NCBI RefSeq assembly: GCF_000315625.1
Contig: NW_005434666.1
Location: 214,010 to 278,009, forward strand
Direction: 5' to 3'
Length of the DNA stretch: 64,000 nucleotides
Source of the DNA: Guillardia theta CCMP2712
Lineage: Eukaryota > Cryptophyceae > Pyrenomonadales > Geminigeraceae
Each line of letters starts with the position of its first letter. Positions within the stretch are counted from its first letter, which is position 1. Of the stretch, positions 60,381 to 64,000 are shown one piece after another. The notes below the pieces were generated by a model. That model saw only the letters and a list, made by a program, of their open reading frames with translations. It did no database searches and was not told where the DNA came from. The position numbers were made by a program, and so were the translations under genes.

Positions 60381-61549
60381 ATGGAAATTTTCTTTTCCAC
60401 CATGAAGGCGCTGGCGGGAGCTTTGTTTCTTGCTGCCATGAGCAGCGGGGGTGCTGAGAGAGGGACTGGAGTAGGAAGAAGCTTCAGCCCTAGGGAGGTC
60501 TGTAAGAGCTCCTGCTTCGTTGGCTATCGTGGGATTCCCCGGATACGCAGTGAGAGGGGCCAAGTGAGAACAGGAATGTGTAGTTCCACGGGTGGGTGGA
60601 GCACGAAACAAGCAAGCAGCCCAGAGAAGATCGGGATTGGAAAGCTTGTGAAGGACGCATATTCAAAGGAATCCTCGAGTGATTTCTGGAATCTGCGCGA
60701 CATCTCTTCTTCGTATCAAGACAGGAACAACTTCTTCATCAAATCGCAGGACTTGACGTATGGAGAGTTTGACATTGAATTCTTCCTTCAATTACTTGAT
60801 GCAGCGGAAATACGGTGCAAGCCTGCCGGTTGCATGATTGTTGTTTGACGGCAGTGTAGGGATGGCGAGACCTTTTGCGACATTGGATCAGGAAGCGGCC
60901 GATTGGTGTTCGCGGCTGCCCTCAGGTTCCTAACTTCTCTCCATCGCGTGATTTGCGTGATATTATTCCCTTCTTTCATCGCTCCTCTATTCACAGCTAC
61001 ATCCACGTGAAGTGACTCGTTCCAGATACTCCAACGTGCTCAAGAGGTCCAAGGGCATCGAAATCATTCCGGAGTACATCGAGGTTGCCAAGAGGGTCAG
61101 CCTACACGTTCAAGAGATGAGGTTTGCACCCTCTGACCAGTGTTCTCTTTGCGTGCTGTGATGGCTTCTGTTCGAATAGCATTTCGAATGGAAAGGATCT
61201 ATGCCCTGTCTTGTTCTTGGAAGGAGACGTGCACTCTGATACAGAGCTTCTCAACGACATTGATGTGTGCTTCTGCTACAGCACAGCATTTTCGACTTTC
61301 GGGGGACCATATCTTGCTCAGCTGTCCTACACGCTGGGTAAGCAACTGGACCTGCTTGTGCTAAAGTAACCACGAGGTCATGCAGGTCACAGTTTGAAAC
61401 CGGGTTCAAGGGTCATCACAGTCGACAAGATGTTGGTCAGCGATGGTCCATGGGAATTCCAACTACTGCACAGCATAGACGGCAAGAACGAAGAAGTTGG
61501 GGGGAGCACGGGATACATCTGGAAGGTGGTAAAGAGCGCTGTGGTATAG
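60381..61549 (+). CDS. DOT1-like class I SAM methyltransferase with targeting sequence
   Basis: Five in-phase exons: 60381-60814, 60860-60925, 61026-61121, 61180-61337, 61386-61549. Total 918 nt, 305 residues. Motif I is ETFCDIGSGSGRLVFAAAL, followed by KGIEIIPEYIEVAKR (motif II), then LFLEGDVHSDTELLNDIDVC and FCYSTAFSTFGGPYLAQL, which match the ADVVF.NST region of DOT1-type enzymes. It ends in LKPGSRVITVDKMLV. DOT1 methylates histone H3, but small DOT1-fold proteins with other substrates are common in algae. Residues 8-22 are hydrophobic (MKALAGALFLAAMSSGG), followed by a Ser/Arg-rich stretch with little acid (RSFSPREVCKSSCFVGYRG). That looks like a signal peptide plus transit peptide for a complex plastid rather than a nuclear protein. 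The ATG at 60402 is an alternative start. Confidence 0.72.
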
Positions 61550-63547
61550 GATTCCAGCATCTGCCATCTACTCTCTCCGGCGGTTACTGAAGAGTGTTAA
61601 GAGTTTTCGTGTAACTCTCCTCAGAGCGGAAAGAGTTCCGAGTGCTGCGGCTATCGGCTGTTGATCGCACATAGACTGGGACAATTCTGTGCAGCCATGT
61701 GCTGCTCTTGTAAAATATTTGACTTGTCAGAAGAATGAAATTTTTTTTATTGTCGCGGTTATCGTCGTCGTAAACATGAAGGAAAAGCCTGGTCGCTGTT
61801 AGAAGGCTGCACAATCGAACGAATGCACATCTACTTCCAGTCAAACTATGAAGCAAGAGTGACACTGCTCTTGCAACCTGAGCAGCTGAGCTCCATCTTC
61901 GTTTTGCGCTAAAGGGCTTTTGTAGATTTGCAGCAGCGTGGCATAGCACTATCTGGAAAGCAGCTGCTACATACAGAGAACTAGCATCGATGGAATGCAT
62001 GTCAGCATTTCAGAAGATGGAGCAGTGGTCTTGAGAAAGCGACATATTTAGAGTGTTGCATACACAAAACAGAGATTGAAAAATCTAGCAGCAGGACAAG
62101 ACAAATGTTAACATCAAGAATCCGTCGGAGTATCTGTGAAACACACTACAGAGATCCTTTTGGAACTGTACAGAGATCTGATCAAGTTCTGTACCACACA
62201 ACCTCAAAGGCCGAGACACAGCACACAGAAAACCAGGAGCATGAAGAAACGCAAGAGGCAAGAAGCGACGTCAGTGCCCTAAAGGTGCTTGAGAGATGTT
62301 CGAGCGCAGCGACATGTCATTTCATAGAGGAGGTACCCCCCTCCTCTAAGTTGCATCACCACCCCACCCACCGGAAACCGGCGGACAAAAAAGATCAACA
62401 ATATTGAAATTTATACTGCGTTTGTGGTAGTATCTAATGTACTGCAGTACGAACCTGTCCTCTTGAAGTACATTATTTATATACAATTTTACCAGAGTCG
62501 GTAGTGTTGATATTCTTTACTACTATTACTATTAATATAGTATTTCTTTAGTTAGTACCTCCCCACCCCTCTTCATACCCGTTTCCAGAATTTGTACTAC
62601 CCTACCATACCCTTAAGATTATTTAGAATCTCTCCGAAGGAGTCCCAGCCAGGTCGTATATTTTAAAAAAGGTATTTTCAGAAGTACCCACCCGTACACC
62701 CAATCTATATCTTTGTAAACCACCCTACCCTTTAGAGAGTCCGACGAACATGATTTTAATATTGGTCCACCGCACACACGTCCGCTACCCCTATCCAGGA
62801 GCAGCCACTACCCTACCCCTAGCACCTCCCCTCGGCTGTCTACACCAGAGCTGGAGCGTTTCCTCCAGTGGTAGCAGCAACTCCTCCGCTCCTCCTCCTC
62901 TTTACACAGCTCCTCCTCTCCTGCTTGCTCTTTCGGTCTCATCTCTTTCACCTTGCAATGCATCTTTCTATGATCTCCCTTCTCCGCCATGTCCGCCAAC
63001 CCGTTGTGAAACTCACTGTTGCCCCAGTTTCATGCATGCTCAATGTCACTGTTCCTGCGACACTGCCTGAGACCTTGCTTTCATTTTCCTTGAGATCGCA
63101 CGAGTATGCTCATGGTAGCTCTGATATTGTGCTCATCCCCTCTCGCACAGACGTGCACATCCTCATTTCGCTGCCCCACTGTGGCTGCTCTCCCCATTCT
63201 TGCAACCGCAACCAACGTTTCTCCTAACAAATCGGGCTCATTCCGCAACCCCCCTCCCTGCCAAAGCCGCCATATCGATTCATAGCTTCATCAATTTGTT
63301 TTGATGTTTCTGTCTACATTCTCCCTCTCTATGCTGCGAATTTCATCTCGACTTTGAAGTTGCCTGGTTCATTTTGTGAACGCTTGCGGTTCGTTGCCTG
63401 TTGTGACTTGGGCCTTCCCAAACTCGTCTGAATTTGTTTTGAACTCAGGCGATTGCTTTCAACTCAGGCAATTATACTCTTTGAATACAAGCAAGCGGGC
63501 GTGAGCCCAGATCTTTCTGTCCTTCTGGAGCCTTGCGATCAGGAGCG
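61550..63547. other. Interval without a confident gene
   Basis: Minus frame 61584-62000 (138 codons) and plus frames at 62105-62407 and 62868-63227 lack recognisable domains and lie in skewed sequence. About 62330-62830 is C-rich with CCCTACCC, CCACCC and CCTACC words plus an AT-rich centre (62400-62560), the same element style seen elsewhere. Confidence 0.5.
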
Positions 63548-64000
63548 ATGACCCTTTCAAACCAGGAGAAGGAGAAGAAGAAAGTCGAGAACAAATGCAG
63601 GCATGATCCGTCACAATGGCGCTCGTCGAACCAGCTGACTCCAACAATCTGCACGGTGATGCTGGGAAGGAGAACAGAAAACGAAGTAAGCCAGGCGATC
63701 GAACACTTCAGTCAAGTGGGCCAATGCCAATGTGGCAAGAGGGTGATTCTATGCAAGTACTGCCCCTTGTCGGGCGACAAGTTGGCCGAGAAGCTTCCAA
63801 AGAATTGTGGACAAAGAACTCCCAATCCTATCATTTTCGACAACAGAGCTACTAAGAATGCGGTTGACTCCCATTCAAATGGAGCTTATCACAGGTATTG
63901 GAAATCTCTACATGACAGGATGGTTTCTGGACGAGGGCTGGACATTGCTGAGGCCATTGATGACTTTCCTGACTACTCGTTTGGGTCACCATCAGTGCTT
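63548..64000 (+). CDS. Unrecognised Cys-rich N-terminal ORF, runs off the right edge
   Basis: The frame is open from ATG 63548 to the last base (151 codons) with normal composition and no stop. It begins MTLSNQEKEKKKVENKCRHD then PSQWRSSNQLTPTICTVML. It continues with EVSQAIEHFSQVGQCQCGKR, VILCKYCPLSGDKLAEKL, NCGQRTPNPIIFDNRATKNA, YHRYWKSLHDRMVSGRGLDI and AEAIDDFPDYSFG. The C-x-C...C-x2-C spacing (QCQCGKRVILCKYC) suggests a small zinc-binding module like those at the start of some DNA-transposase or transcription-factor proteins, but I cannot assign a family. The gene must continue beyond the window. Confidence 0.55.
   Translation, partial: MTLSNQEKEKKKVENKCRHDPSQWRSSNQLTPTICTVMLGRRTENEVSQAIEHFSQVGQCQCGKRVILCKYCPLSGDKLAEKLPKNCGQRTPNPIIFDNRATKNAVDSHSNGAYHRYWKSLHDRMVSGRGLDIAEAIDDFPDYSFGSPSVL

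Noticed and set aside
61584-62000. 138-codon minus-strand frame
   Set aside because: No domain, no start context or neighbouring exons; composition does not distinguish it from chance. Left in the gene-free interval.

Overview
The window is nuclear DNA of an intron-rich, microsatellite-rich protist. Short GT-AG introns, mostly 40-100 nt with a few candidates of 19-40 nt, break up almost every gene. There are long CCT/GGA, CCTGCC, AGAGC and TCA simple repeats and GC-rich dispersed intergenic repeats. The gene content is: a eukaryotic splicing factor (SF3B1), a Cdc6/ORC1 ATPase, a plant/bacterial-type LpxK, a kelch plus beta-helix plus multi-membrane-pass protein, and Zn2Cys6 and R1-type zinc-finger proteins. 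This set fits a cryptophyte alga such as Guillardia theta. That species call is an inference from style and content, not from a database match. There is no operon structure, so exon models below were made by matching reading phase across GT..AG pairs; most were built by hand with every exon in phase.

Layout, left to right. 0-3 kb: the 3' part of an ankyrin-repeat gene (+) and a convergent SnoaL/NTF2-like gene (-). 3.4-4.3 kb: a six-exon gene (+) for a small membrane-anchored protein built from repeated NVFD motifs. 4.4-9.1 kb: a complete 16-exon SF3B1 gene (-). 10.5-13.1 kb: an LpxK-like lipid A 4'-kinase (+). 13.6-15.6 kb: a signal-peptide START/SRPBCC protein (-). 17.7-19.9 kb: zinc-finger R1 (CDCA7-type) protein 1 (+). 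20.2-24.5 kb: an SDR resembling the MAT2B regulatory subunit, apparently joined in frame to a TPR protein (-). 25.1-26.1 kb: a PHO88/SND3 homologue (+). 26.8-28.7 kb: a PhoD-type phosphatase (-). 29.1-30.5 kb: a Cdc6/ORC1-like AAA+ protein (-).

32.4-38.4 kb: a tandem array in which two nearly identical 2.8-kb units each carry an intronless PP2C-like gene plus the same upstream region; a third truncated unit and an inverted fragment follow. 38.5-44.8 kb: a large secreted or plasma-membrane kelch/beta-helix/Cys-rich/multi-TM protein (+). 48.2-49.5 kb: R1 zinc-finger protein 2 (+). 49.7-56.4 kb: a long, heavily interrupted WD40-repeat gene (-). 56.7-57.8 kb: a METTL24/FkbM-like membrane methyltransferase (+). 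58.3-60.0 kb: a regulator with two tandem Zn2Cys6 clusters and a PAS-like domain (-). 60.4-61.5 kb: a DOT1-like class I methyltransferase with an N-terminal targeting sequence (+). 63.5-64.0 kb: an unrecognised Cys-containing ORF that runs off the right edge (+).

The genes do not form one pathway; this is an ordinary mixed eukaryotic gene neighbourhood. The most unusual items are the NVFD-repeat protein, the MAT2B-TPR fusion, the PP2C tandem array with its relics, the double Zn2Cys6 regulator, the very short introns, and the family of GC-rich/CCCTACCC intergenic elements.
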